From Halichondria panicea (lineage: Eukaryota > Porifera > Demospongiae > Suberitida > Halichondriidae), in assembly GCF_963675165.1 (NCBI RefSeq), contig NC_087388.1, positions 1,776,800-1,840,799 of the forward strand: DNA of 64,000 nucleotides. Reading direction: 5' to 3'. A model generated the notes under the pieces. The model was not told the origin of the DNA. It searched no databases and worked only from the letters and a program-made list of their open reading frames with translations. Positions 10,750 to 19,781 of the stretch are shown one piece after another. Each line of letters begins with the position of its first letter. Positions within the stretch are counted from its first letter, which is position 1. Position numbers and translations under genes: made by a program.

Positions 10750-12375
10750 TGAGACACTCTCACTCAGTCGCAGAAATGCATGCAGGAACTCACAGACACC
10801 TTGGAACACTTGCAGACACTCTCAGATACCGAGGGACACTAGGGATACTAGAATACACTGTCACTCACTCAAAAACACCAGTGAACACTCACAGACACCC
10901 AGGAACACTCATAGACACTGGCAGACACTCTCATTCACTTGCAGACACCAGCAAACATTGGCATACACCCATGATCACTGGCAGACACTCAGGAACACTC
11001 GCAAACACTCTCACTCACTCGCAGACACCAGCGAACACTGGCATACACCCATGATCACTGGCAGACACTCAGGAACACTCGCAAACACTCTCACTCACTC
11101 GCAGACACCAGCGAACACTGGTATACACCCATGATCACTGGCAGACACTCAGGAACACTATAACAAACACTCTCACTCACTCGCAGACACCAGCGAACAC
11201 TGCATGGCATACACCCATGATCACTGGCAGACACTCAGGAACACTAACAAACACTCTCACTCACTCGCAGACACCAGGGAACACTCACAGACATCGAGGG
11301 ACACTAGCAGACACCAGTGAACACTCACAGACACCCAGGAACACTCATAGACACTGGCAGACACTCTCACTCACTTGCAGACACCAGCGAACACTGGCAT
11401 ACACCCATGATCACTGGCAGACACTCAGGAACACTCGCAAACACTCTCACTCACTCGCAGACACCAGCGAACACTGGCATACACCCATGATCACTGGCAG
11501 ACACTCAGGAACACTAACAAACACTCTCACTCACTCACAGACACCAGGGAACACTCACAGACATCGAGGGACACTAGCAGACACCAGTGAACACTCATAG
11601 ACACCCAGGAAAACTCATAGACACTGGCAGACACTCTCACTCACTTGCAGACACCAGCGAACACTCACAGACACTAGCGAACACTCGCAGACACCAGCGA
11701 ACACTCACAGACACCCATGATCACTGGCAGACACCAGTGGACACTCACGGACACCAGCGAACACTCACAGACACTAGCAAACACTCGCAGACACCAGCAA
11801 ACACTCACAGACACCCATGATCACTGGCAGACACCAGTGAACACTCACAGACACCAGCGAACACTCAGAGACACTAGAGAACACTCGCAGACACCAGCGA
11901 ACACTCGCAGACACTAGAGAACACTCGCAGACACCAGCGAACACTAGCAGACACCAGCGAACACTCACAGACACCCATGATCACTGGCAGACACCAGTGA
12001 ACACTCACGGACACCAGCGAACACTCACAGACACCAGCGAACACTCACAGACACCCATGATCACTGGCAGACACCAGTGAACACTCACAGACACTAGAGA
12101 ACACTCGCAGACACCAGCGAACACTCACAGACACTAGAGAACACTCGCAGACACCAGCGAACACTAGCAGACACCAGCGAACACTCACAGACACCCATGA
12201 TCACTGGCAGACACCAGTGAACACTCACAGACACCAGCGAACACTCACAGACACCAGCGAACACTCACAGACACCCATCGACACTGGCATACACTGACAG
12301 ACACTAGTAAACACTGGCATACACCCATGATCACTGGCTGACACTAGTGAACACTCACAGACACATACACACCAA
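10750..12375 (-). repeat. Right subterminal array of ~20-bp repeats
   Basis: About 80 units such as ACACCAGCGAACACTCACAG and ACACCCATGATCACTGGCAG, the complement of the left array. Higher-order blocks of roughly 150-240 bp recur at 10920-11640, showing duplication of groups of units. Open frames of up to 184 codons through it are artefacts of the repeat. Confidence 0.93.
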
Positions 12376-12377
12376 TG

Positions 12378-12480
12378 AACACTCATTCACTTTACTGCAC
12401 TGTATAGCGCTGTCTGAATCACGTGATATAACCTTTACGTAATGTTAATAAATGGTTTTTCACTGTTTCTAATGGTTAGT
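12378..12480 (-). repeat. Right unique part of MULE terminal inverted repeat
   Basis: Inverted partner of 633-735. The last bases, AATGGTTAGT, abut the TTCTTTTTG target duplication (12481-12489). Confidence 0.9.
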
Positions 12481-12952
12481 TTCTTTTTGTAACAGGTACT
12501 TGTATATTACAAGCGCAAATCGTTTCTAAAACAGTAAAACATCGAAGAAGAATCATCTGAAGTCATGGGAAAAGACTATTACAGCATACTTGGTATATCT
12601 CGAGGGGCATCACAAGATGAAATTAAGAAAGCTTACAAAAAGATGGCACTAAAGTATCATCCTGACAAAAACAAAGATCCAGGAGCAGAGAACAAATTCA
12701 AAGAAATAGCTGAAAGTTATGAAGTTCTCAGTGATCGTAAGTAAAAATATAACTGGCTACACTGCACCGATAGCACTCGTTACTTTTTAGTGTCGCCTTA
12801 GTACGGTATGCTTACCTTGGCATGTACATGAGATGCGTATTCCTTACGATTATTCCTACTCATTACTTCTTCAGCAAAGAAGAAAGATGTCTTTGACAAG
12901 TTTGGAGAGAATGTACTGAAACATGGTGGAGGTGAAAGTGCTGAATACAACT

Positions 12953-13099
12953 TGTTGTGGTTTAGTTTACTTCCTGTTCTATGTGTACTATTTATGTACG
13001 TGTGTTCTCAATGTTTTTAGTCTCTATTAAACTGTCAACTGTAAACCAGTACTGAGTTGGTAACTTAGCGGTGAGTCCAGACCTAGCTAAGTTACGACA
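12953..13099 (+). repeat. 5' LTR of gypsy element
   Basis: 147 bp, TGTTGTGG to ACGACA, same as the 3' LTR by eye. It splits the HSP40 exon right after the codon for Asn in GAATACAAC. Confidence 0.93.
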
Positions 13100-13121
13100 T
13101 AAATTGGCGACGAGGAGTTAG

Positions 13122-14898
13122 AACTCTATGATGGCTACAGGACTGCTTGGGTAGCCTCTACACAGGCTCTCCTTTTTCTGTTCTTTATCTCTTTCCTTGG
13201 CAATCTGTTGTAGAAATTACAACAATGGGTAAGGAATCGTTATGATGAATTAGATGAAGTTGTATGTGAGCTCCTCCCTGACAAACAAACTGTAGTCTAG
13301 GTAACCGCCTTATCAGTCAAGTAGGCTAAAAATCTGTGTCCTTTGATGTAAGCTTTGATGTCTCTTTGTGCATATGTAGTTATAAAAAAAAAAAAAAAAA
13401 AAAAAGAAACCTTTGACTAGCTAGGAAGAGTAGCAGCAGTAGGCAGCAGTAGTAGTAGCAGTGCAAGCAGGACTAGACTAGATTAAAAAGTTGGTGGAAA
13501 GAATAACTGACCGTTTGGACGTCACCTGGCTGCCAGACTTTCATCTGGACTCTTCCCCCTGAGTAGCTGGCCTTTCTCTAAGCCACAAAACTGAGCAAGA
13601 AGCTGAAGAAGCAGCTAGACAGAGACATGTACCTAGCCTTGAGAATTGGGAGGCGTGGCTCAACTAGTTAGCCCAGCCCAGAGGAATTGTTACCGTGGGT
13701 ACTGAACAACCGTAGAAGTAGGGCTACCCCTGGCTTTACTGAATTAACTAGCTGTGTCTGCTGTCTAGTTGGACCAGATTTAGCTAGATAATGGGGTAGA
13801 GAATAGTTGAGCGGTGCTGTGTGTAGCTTGAACTGTACTGGCTGGCAAGAATCTAGTAAGCACCCTATGCACTGATAACTCGTCAGAATGGAGGGTATGT
13901 TCTAGGGATCTGGACAGCTGTACATCCAAAGGAGCCAGGGAGTGCCAATCATCTTCTCCCAGTCTCTGACACGCTAAACAAAAGGAGCTAGAACTGGGAG
14001 TCCCAGCTAGAATTGCTAGCCGGATCTAGACTAATAGAATGACTTGGAGGCGTGGTGAGGCCGGATCCACACTAATTGATCGACCTAAAGACGCTCCTGT
14101 TCCAGATTTCACGAATGGCAAGGAAAGGGTTATCACGATCGTTCAATAAGATAAAATACTGTCTTAATCGTTCAATGAGATAAAATACGGTATTAATTGG
14201 AGGAATAAAGAAAGAAATAGACGTAGAGTTAGGAAAAAGGAGAGCCTGTATCGGGAAGTCGCGTGAGGGTAGAAGGGTGGTAGAAGGGTGAAAATGAGCG
14301 TGGGCATGCTGAGCTAGAGATGTTGGACTGCCCACGCAGATATCTATGACTAATAAAACTTTGCCTGCAGCAAGCTGGACATGGACTTGGAACTGGAAGT
14401 TTGCAAGCACTATAGCTAGCTATATACCTTAGGCTTAGCTAGATGATCTACTAGTCTAGATTGTGTGTTCAGATTCTATCAGACTATTACCTTTTCTTGT
14501 GTCTTTCTACATGCTAGTATAGATCAAGAATAGCTTAGTCATCATTATCATATAGCAGGTAGCTACTGCCACCAGAGCTGGCCACGCTGGTTCTCTGATC
14601 TGACTTGCAGCACAGCTTGGGTGGTTGTCTCAGTACAGTTTTATTAACTCTGAATGCGTGGGAGAATACCTTACGTCACGATTGTGGGCTACATATCGCC
14701 CACGTTCATAAAAATCCTTGTGGATCACGCGATTTCCCAAACCAGGCCTTACTTTTTCTTAACTGTACGCCCATTTCTTTCTTTGCTGCCTCACTATGAC
14801 TTTCTTGTGATTTATGGATGAACAGTGACAACAGCAAGAAAAAGTAAGGCCTGGGAACGAGGCTACTGCTTGGGCACCTCGAGCAATTCGATCCAGCG
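13122..14898 (+). other. Long gypsy leader with nested inverted repeats
   Basis: About 1.8 kb between the primer-binding site and gag, unusually long. It contains a poly-A run at 13382-13403. A diverged inverted pair lies at about 14205-14266 and 14724-14790. A shorter inverted pair (AAGTAAGGCCTGG against CCAGGCCTTACTT) lies near 14736-14860 and may be a MITE inside the element. No protein family is recognised in the short frames at 14072-14410 and 14605-14799, which are the two arms of the repeat read through. Confidence 0.5.
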
Positions 14899-17379
14899 TT
14901 GGAGGAATGGCCGCAGTATGTGGAGAGACTCGAACAGTTTTTTGTTGCGAACGATATCACTGGAGATGGTAGTGCTGTGAAGAAGAGAGCTACCTTTCTC
15001 GCAGTAGTGGGCCGTAGTGCCTACAATCTGCTGCGAAGTCTAATTGCACCAGCAAGGCCTGCAGAGAAAACATTTGAGGAGCTGGTGGAAGTGCTTACTG
15101 CACACTACAGTCCGAGGCCTACCGAAGTCATGCAACGTTTCCGATTCAACTCTAGAGCGAAGAAAGAAGGAGAGTCTATTGCTGACTATGTAGCTGTGCT
15201 GAGGAAGCTAGCCGAATTTTGTAATTACGGTGCTGCATTGGACAAAGTGCTACGTGACAGGCTAGTGTGGGGAGTCAAGGACACCTACATACAGAAGAAG
15301 CTGCTAGCAGAACGAGAGCTGACATTGGCTACGGCTATTCAGATTGCTCAAGGTTCTGAGACTGCAGAGAAGAACCTTCGTGAGATGGGAAGCGAATCCC
15401 ATAAAGAAGGAGTACATTACGTCCAGAAACAGACGCCGAAACCGATTAAAACTAACTCGAAGTGTTATCGATGTGGCAAGACGAGTCACAGTGGCAATGA
15501 CTGCCCGTACAAGGACTTTGTGTGTAGAGGATGTCATAAAGTGGGACACTTGCAAAAGATGTGTCGAGCTGCCAAGGGACGCCCAAACCCGAAGAAGTTC
15601 CCCCGACATGACAAGTATAAGAAAAGGGCTGGAATAAACCAAGCAAGAGAGTCTGGAGAATCAGATGACGAAGACTTCCTGCTGATGGTAGAAGAAGTTG
15701 GAGGAATCCACAGGATCTACCAGCCCCCAATAAAAGTACCCGTGAGTATAGAGGGTACTACTGTGTGTATGGAACTAGACACAGGTGCCTCAGTATCTCT
15801 AGTATCAGAGTCACAGTACAAACAGTTGTGGCCAGGGAGGAGCTTAGACCCATCTGATATCAACTTACAGACCTACTCAAAGGAACCCCTTGTAGTAATG
15901 GGAAGTTTTGATGTTGAGGTTGTGTATGATAACAAAAAGGTGACCTTACCTCTTGTTGTTGTTCAAGGGAATGGACCTTTGTTGTTTGGCAGGAACTGGC
16001 TAAATGCTATTAAGTTGAATTGGTCTAACATTCACTATACCCAAGCTCCAGGTTTACAGGACTTACTGGCCAAGTACCCCGATGTGTTCCAGAAAGGACT
16101 GGGTACGTACCAGGGACAAGAAGCCTCCCTTGTAGTGGACGCTGATGCTGTTCCCCGTTTTAACAAAGCCAGACGTCTTCCATATGCTATGCGAACGAAA
16201 GTTGAAGAGGAACTGGAGAGGCTGGTTCAGGAAGGCACTCTGAAGCCCGTGGACTATGCTGAATGGGCCGCACCAATTGTGGCAGTGTTAAAGAGTGATC
16301 GAACGAGTGTGAGAATATGTGGCGATTTCCGAATGACAGTTAACCCCGTTTCTAAACTCCATCGTTACCCCCTGCTGAAGGTGGAAGATTTATTTGCAAC
16401 CCTGGCTGACGGAAAGATCTTTACTAAATTAGATCTGACACAAGCTTATCAACAGTTAAAGCTTGACACCCAATCTCAGAACTATGTGGTAATCAACACC
16501 CTAAAAGGGTTGTTCCAATACACGAGATTACCTTTTGGAGTGTCATCAGCCCCTGGCATTTTTCAGAAGACCATGGAGACCCTGCTACAGGGTATTGCTG
16601 GGGTAGTGGTGTATTTGGACGACATTTTGATCTCTAGTGCAACCGAAGCGGAGAACCTGAAATCACTCGAGGAAGTGTTGAAACGCCTATCCGAAGCTGG
16701 TTTGCGAGCCAAACGAGGCAAGTGCACGTTCATGGCTCCATCTGTCGAGTTTTTGGGTCACCTGGTTGACGCTAAGGGTATCCGACCCTTACCTGAGAAA
16801 GTCCGTGCTGTCCAGCAAGCACCTACCCCTACCAATGTGACGGAACTGAGGTCCTACATTGGATTGATTTCTTATTATGGGAAGTTCCTACCGAATCTAG
16901 CCACTCGCTTAACACCATTGTACAAGCTGTTAAACAAAGATGTGCCATGGGAATGGTCATCTGAGCAAGAACTTGCTTTTAACAGGTCGAAACAGCTGCT
17001 GACATCAACAAATCTGTTAGCTCATTACAACCCCCAATTACCTATTGTTCTGGCCTGCGATGCCTCTGCATACGGAATTGGAGCCGTACTTGCTCACCAA
17101 ATGCCTGATGGTACCGAGAGACCGATAGCCTATGCTTCTAGGACTTTGAATTCGGCTGAAAGAAATTACTCGCAGCTTGAAAAGGAAGGACTGTCCTGTG
17201 TTTTCGGAGTAAAGAAATTCTATGCATACCTATTTGGTCGAAAATTCACTCTAATTACGGATCACAAACCGTTATTGAGCCTGCTGAGTGGACAGAAACC
17301 AACCTCATTACAAGCCTCCGCAAGGATTCGTCGATGGTCATTGGCACTGTCGATGTACGAGTACGAGCTGAAGTTCTGA
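14899..17379 (+). CDS. Gypsy gag, protease, reverse transcriptase and RNase H
   Basis: An 826-residue frame. Gag-like helical region first. Two CCHC zinc knuckles follow (CYRCGKTSHSGNDC and CRGCHKVGHLQKMC). The aspartic protease motif is LDTGAS. RT has the YLDDIL catalytic box. RNase H starts LACDASAYGIGAVL. The frame stops at a TGA (17377-17379) inside the usual RNase H-integrase connector. The same frame resumes downstream, so gag and pol form one fused frame with no frameshift signal. The true gag start may lie upstream of 14899. Confidence 0.9.
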   Translation: MEEWPQYVERLEQFFVANDITGDGSAVKKRATFLAVVGRSAYNLLRSLIAPARPAEKTFEELVEVLTAHYSPRPTEVMQRFRFNSRAKKEGESIADYVAVLRKLAEFCNYGAALDKVLRDRLVWGVKDTYIQKKLLAERELTLATAIQIAQGSETAEKNLREMGSESHKEGVHYVQKQTPKPIKTNSKCYRCGKTSHSGNDCPYKDFVCRGCHKVGHLQKMCRAAKGRPNPKKFPRHDKYKKRAGINQARESGESDDEDFLLMVEEVGGIHRIYQPPIKVPVSIEGTTVCMELDTGASVSLVSESQYKQLWPGRSLDPSDINLQTYSKEPLVVMGSFDVEVVYDNKKVTLPLVVVQGNGPLLFGRNWLNAIKLNWSNIHYTQAPGLQDLLAKYPDVFQKGLGTYQGQEASLVVDADAVPRFNKARRLPYAMRTKVEEELERLVQEGTLKPVDYAEWAAPIVAVLKSDRTSVRICGDFRMTVNPVSKLHRYPLLKVEDLFATLADGKIFTKLDLTQAYQQLKLDTQSQNYVVINTLKGLFQYTRLPFGVSSAPGIFQKTMETLLQGIAGVVVYLDDILISSATEAENLKSLEEVLKRLSEAGLRAKRGKCTFMAPSVEFLGHLVDAKGIRPLPEKVRAVQQAPTPTNVTELRSYIGLISYYGKFLPNLATRLTPLYKLLNKDVPWEWSSEQELAFNRSKQLLTSTNLLAHYNPQLPIVLACDASAYGIGAVLAHQMPDGTERPIAYASRTLNSAERNYSQLEKEGLSCVFGVKKFYAYLFGRKFTLITDHKPLLSLLSGQKPTSLQASARIRRWSLALSMYEYELKF

Positions 17380-17466
17380 AACACTACAGCTCACGGTAAT
17401 GCAGATGCTTTGAGTCGTCTGCCCTTAACTGACACTGTTCCTGATGACTGAACACCACCAGAACTG

Positions 17467-18843
17467 GTGCTCTTACTGGAACATCTCGATTCCTCACCGA
17501 TCACGGCTGCACATATCAAAGAGGCTACCAGACGAGACCCAGAACTCTCTACTATTCACCAGTATGTGCAACAAGGATGGCCACACCGTTCCGCCATGGA
17601 AACCAGTCTAATGCCCTTTTATGAGCGACGAGAAGAACTTTCAGTACATGATGGTTGCTTGCTGTGGGGAAATCGTGTGGTGGTACCCAAGACCTACCGA
17701 GGTGATGTGCTCGTACAACTGCACGAAGGACATCCTGGCACCACTCGCATGAAAGGACTATCGCGTATGTATGTGTGGTGGCCTGGTATTTCGAAAGACG
17801 TCGAAGAGACGGTACAAGATTGCATTCCCTGTCAACAACAACAGTCAAAACCACCTGTTGCCCCACTCCATCCTTGGGCTTGGCCTACACGCCCGTGGGC
17901 CAGATTGCATATCGATTATGCTGGTCCCATTCACGGACAAATGTTTTTGATTGTCATTGATGCCCATTCAAAATGGATTGAAGCAATTCCAACATCTGGC
18001 TCGACATCCCGAGTAGTGATCGAAGAACTACGGTTTTTGTTTTCTCAATTTGGCCTACCAGAGTGTGTTGTGTCTGACAATGGCACATGTTTCACTAGTG
18101 CAGAATTCAAAGGATTCCTGAAGAAAAATGGTATCAACCAAATTCTGTCTGCCCCTTATCACCCCTCTACAAATGGCCTGGCTGAACGAGCAGTGCAAGT
18201 AGTTAAGAAGGGACTTAAGAAGGAAACAAAAGGTTCGATGCGCAGTAGACTTGCAACGGTGTTATTTGCTTACAGGTTAACTGCACAGTCAACCACTGGA
18301 CAATCCCCAAGTGAACTTTTGTTAGGTCGTCGACCACGATCTCGTCTAGATCTGCTTAAACCGAACACAGCAGAGAGAGTTGAACGTCAACAAGCAAAAC
18401 AGGTGAAACAACACGACAACCGTGCTCGCGAAAGAAGTTTTGAGCCCGGAGATCTGGTGTATGTCAGAAATTACCAGTCAGGAAATCGTTGGTTACCGGG
18501 TGTGATACAGGAAAAGACAGGACCAGTATCGTTTCGAGCGAAGATGCAGAATGGTCAAGTGCGAAGGTGTCATGTGGACCAGGTTCGGAACCGAACAGTA
18601 GACGAACCTACCGAGCCAGAAGAGGTCCCTATTCCGAATGCAATTCTTCCTGACGAATTGACCACACCGTATGCACCTCAAGCTGATAGTACTCCTGGAA
18701 ACAGCTCCCCGTCACCTGAAGTTGGTGTAGAACCACCTGTCGACGTCCCTAGTCAAGGTGTTGTCTCAAAACCTGCAACTGCGATTAAAGTATACCCTAA
18801 GCGTAACCGTAAGACTGTGGATCGATATGAACCTAAATGGTAG
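17467..18843 (+). CDS. Gypsy integrase (pol 3' part)
   Basis: In the same frame as the preceding gag-pol part, separated by two TGA codons (17377-17379 and 17449-17451) that flank the normal HGNADALSRLP linker. It has the HHCC zinc-binding region (LHEGHPGTTRMK to CIPCQQQQ) and the DDE core: Asp in HIDYAGP, Asp in VVSDNGT, Glu in NGLAERA. A C-terminal basic and Pro-rich tail follows. No chromodomain is evident. The first ATG is not meaningful; the protein would be made by read-through or from an intact copy. Confidence 0.88.
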   Translation: MLLLEHLDSSPITAAHIKEATRRDPELSTIHQYVQQGWPHRSAMETSLMPFYERREELSVHDGCLLWGNRVVVPKTYRGDVLVQLHEGHPGTTRMKGLSRMYVWWPGISKDVEETVQDCIPCQQQQSKPPVAPLHPWAWPTRPWARLHIDYAGPIHGQMFLIVIDAHSKWIEAIPTSGSTSRVVIEELRFLFSQFGLPECVVSDNGTCFTSAEFKGFLKKNGINQILSAPYHPSTNGLAERAVQVVKKGLKKETKGSMRSRLATVLFAYRLTAQSTTGQSPSELLLGRRPRSRLDLLKPNTAERVERQQAKQVKQHDNRARERSFEPGDLVYVRNYQSGNRWLPGVIQEKTGPVSFRAKMQNGQVRRCHVDQVRNRTVDEPTEPEEVPIPNAILPDELTTPYAPQADSTPGNSSPSPEVGVEPPVDVPSQGVVSKPATAIKVYPKRNRKTVDRYEPKW

Positions 18844-18945
18844 TTATTGATTGGAAACTGGTATTTTATTGGTATTGTTTTGTCATTAGTTGGATGATTT
18901 TTGTCATTAGTTAATTTTGTGAGTCCTCACTAAAGGAAGGAGGAA

Positions 18946-19092
18946 TGTTGTGGTTTAGTTTACTTCCTGTTCTATGTGTACTATTTATGTACGTGTGTTC
19001 TCAATGTTTTTAGTCTCTATTAAACTGTCAACTGTAAACCAGTACTGAGTTGGTAACTTAGCGGTGAGTCCAGACCTAGCTAAGTTACGACA
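18946..19092 (+). repeat. 3' LTR of gypsy element
   Basis: 147 bp matching the 5' LTR, preceded by the polypurine tract and followed by the CAACT target duplication, after which the HSP40 reading frame continues. Confidence 0.93.
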
Positions 19093-19781
19093 CAACTTTA
19101 ATGGCAACCCTCTTGAGATGTTCTCACAAATGTTCGGTGGATCTGTTTCGTTTGGGAACGTGTTTGGTGGATCAAGTTTCTCTGAAGGTGATAATGGTTT
19201 GTTTGGTAGTAGAGCCTTTGAAGAAATGAACTTCAATCCAAAACAAGACAAAGAAGTCAACCACGACTTGTACGTAACAATGGAAGAATTATTTCTAGGC
19301 TGCACAAAAAAGATGAAAATATCTCGTACGGTGTTATCGTCGTGTGGAAGCTCAAAAACAGGAAAAAGTAGAAGAAGTTGTTGTAAAGCCAGGTTGGAAG
19401 GAAGGTACCAAGATAAGATATCAGAAACAAGGAGACCAATATCCAGGAAGGATACCAGCAGACATTGTTTTCACAATAAAAGAAAAACCACACCACCATT
19501 TCACACGAAATGGAAATGACCTGAAATTCACTTCTAAAATTTCGCTTAAAGATGCGCTATGTGGTGTAACTATAACTGTTCCTTGCATTGACAAGACAGT
19601 AAAGACTCTGGACATCAAAGAAATTGTTTCACCAAAGTTTGTGTGGAAACTATGTGGTCATGGAATGCCTCTTTCGAGTAAACCTGGCTGCCGCGGTGAT
19701 TTAATAGTGAATTTTAACATACAATTTCCATCTATTCTCACTGCAGAAGATAAGAAAACACTGAAATCCATCCTCTCTTAG

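Larger units (their letters stand above)
633..12480. mobile_element. Complete 11.85-kb Mutator-like (MULE) transposon
   Basis: Both ends carry the same terminal inverted repeat, starting ACTAACCGTTAGAAACAGTG on the left and its near-identical complement on the right. The perfect 9-bp duplication TTCTTTTTG flanks it (624-632 and 12481-12489), the hallmark length for MULEs. Unique end sequence of roughly 100 bp passes on both sides into long arrays of a ~20-bp repeat in opposite orientations. The interior holds two divergent multi-exon genes: a P-loop protein (2895-7089, minus) and a MULE transposase (7374-10474, plus). Both frames are open when spliced, so the copy looks autonomous and young. 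The insertion sits 76 bp before the HSP40 start codon. Confidence 0.93.
12953..19092 (+). mobile_element. Ty3/gypsy LTR retrotransposon, 6.14 kb
   Basis: 147-bp LTRs (12953-13099 and 18946-19092) begin TG and end CA and show no difference by eye. They are flanked by the 5-bp duplication CAACT (12948-12952 and 19093-19097). A candidate primer-binding site TGGCGACGAGGAGTTAG lies 5 bp after the 5' LTR (13105-13121). A polypurine tract AAAGGAAGGAGGAA abuts the 3' LTR (18932-18945). Order of domains: gag, protease, RT, RNase H, integrase. Matching LTRs imply a recent insertion. Two in-frame TGA codons interrupt pol, so the copy may depend on others. Confidence 0.95.
12565..19781 (+). pseudogene. 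DNAJB-type HSP40 gene broken by a gypsy insertion and a frameshift
   Basis: Exon 1 (12565-12736) gives a J domain with the HPD motif (KYHPDKN). Exon 2 (12875-12952) continues in phase and resumes exactly after the retroelement at 19098. The resumed part is the Gly/Phe-type linker and then the client-binding C-terminal domains (HDLYVTMEELFLGCTKKMKI, later VKPGWKEGTKI and GDLIVNF), ending at 19781. This is the order of DNAJB1/4/5-type co-chaperones of HSP70. Three lesions are visible: the 11.85-kb MULE just upstream of the ATG, the 6.1-kb gypsy in the coding exon, and a one-base frame change near 19325-19350 between the KMKISR and VEAQKQEK segments. The frame change could be a sequence error. 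The gypsy insertion could be one allele only. As it stands no full protein can be made. Confidence 0.85.

Noticed and set aside
10580-12040. Open frames up to 184 codons
   Set aside because: Same artefact in the right array.
12953-18945. Retrovirus-like envelope gene
   Set aside because: After integrase the frame ends and the polypurine tract and LTR follow within about 100 bp; no room for env.
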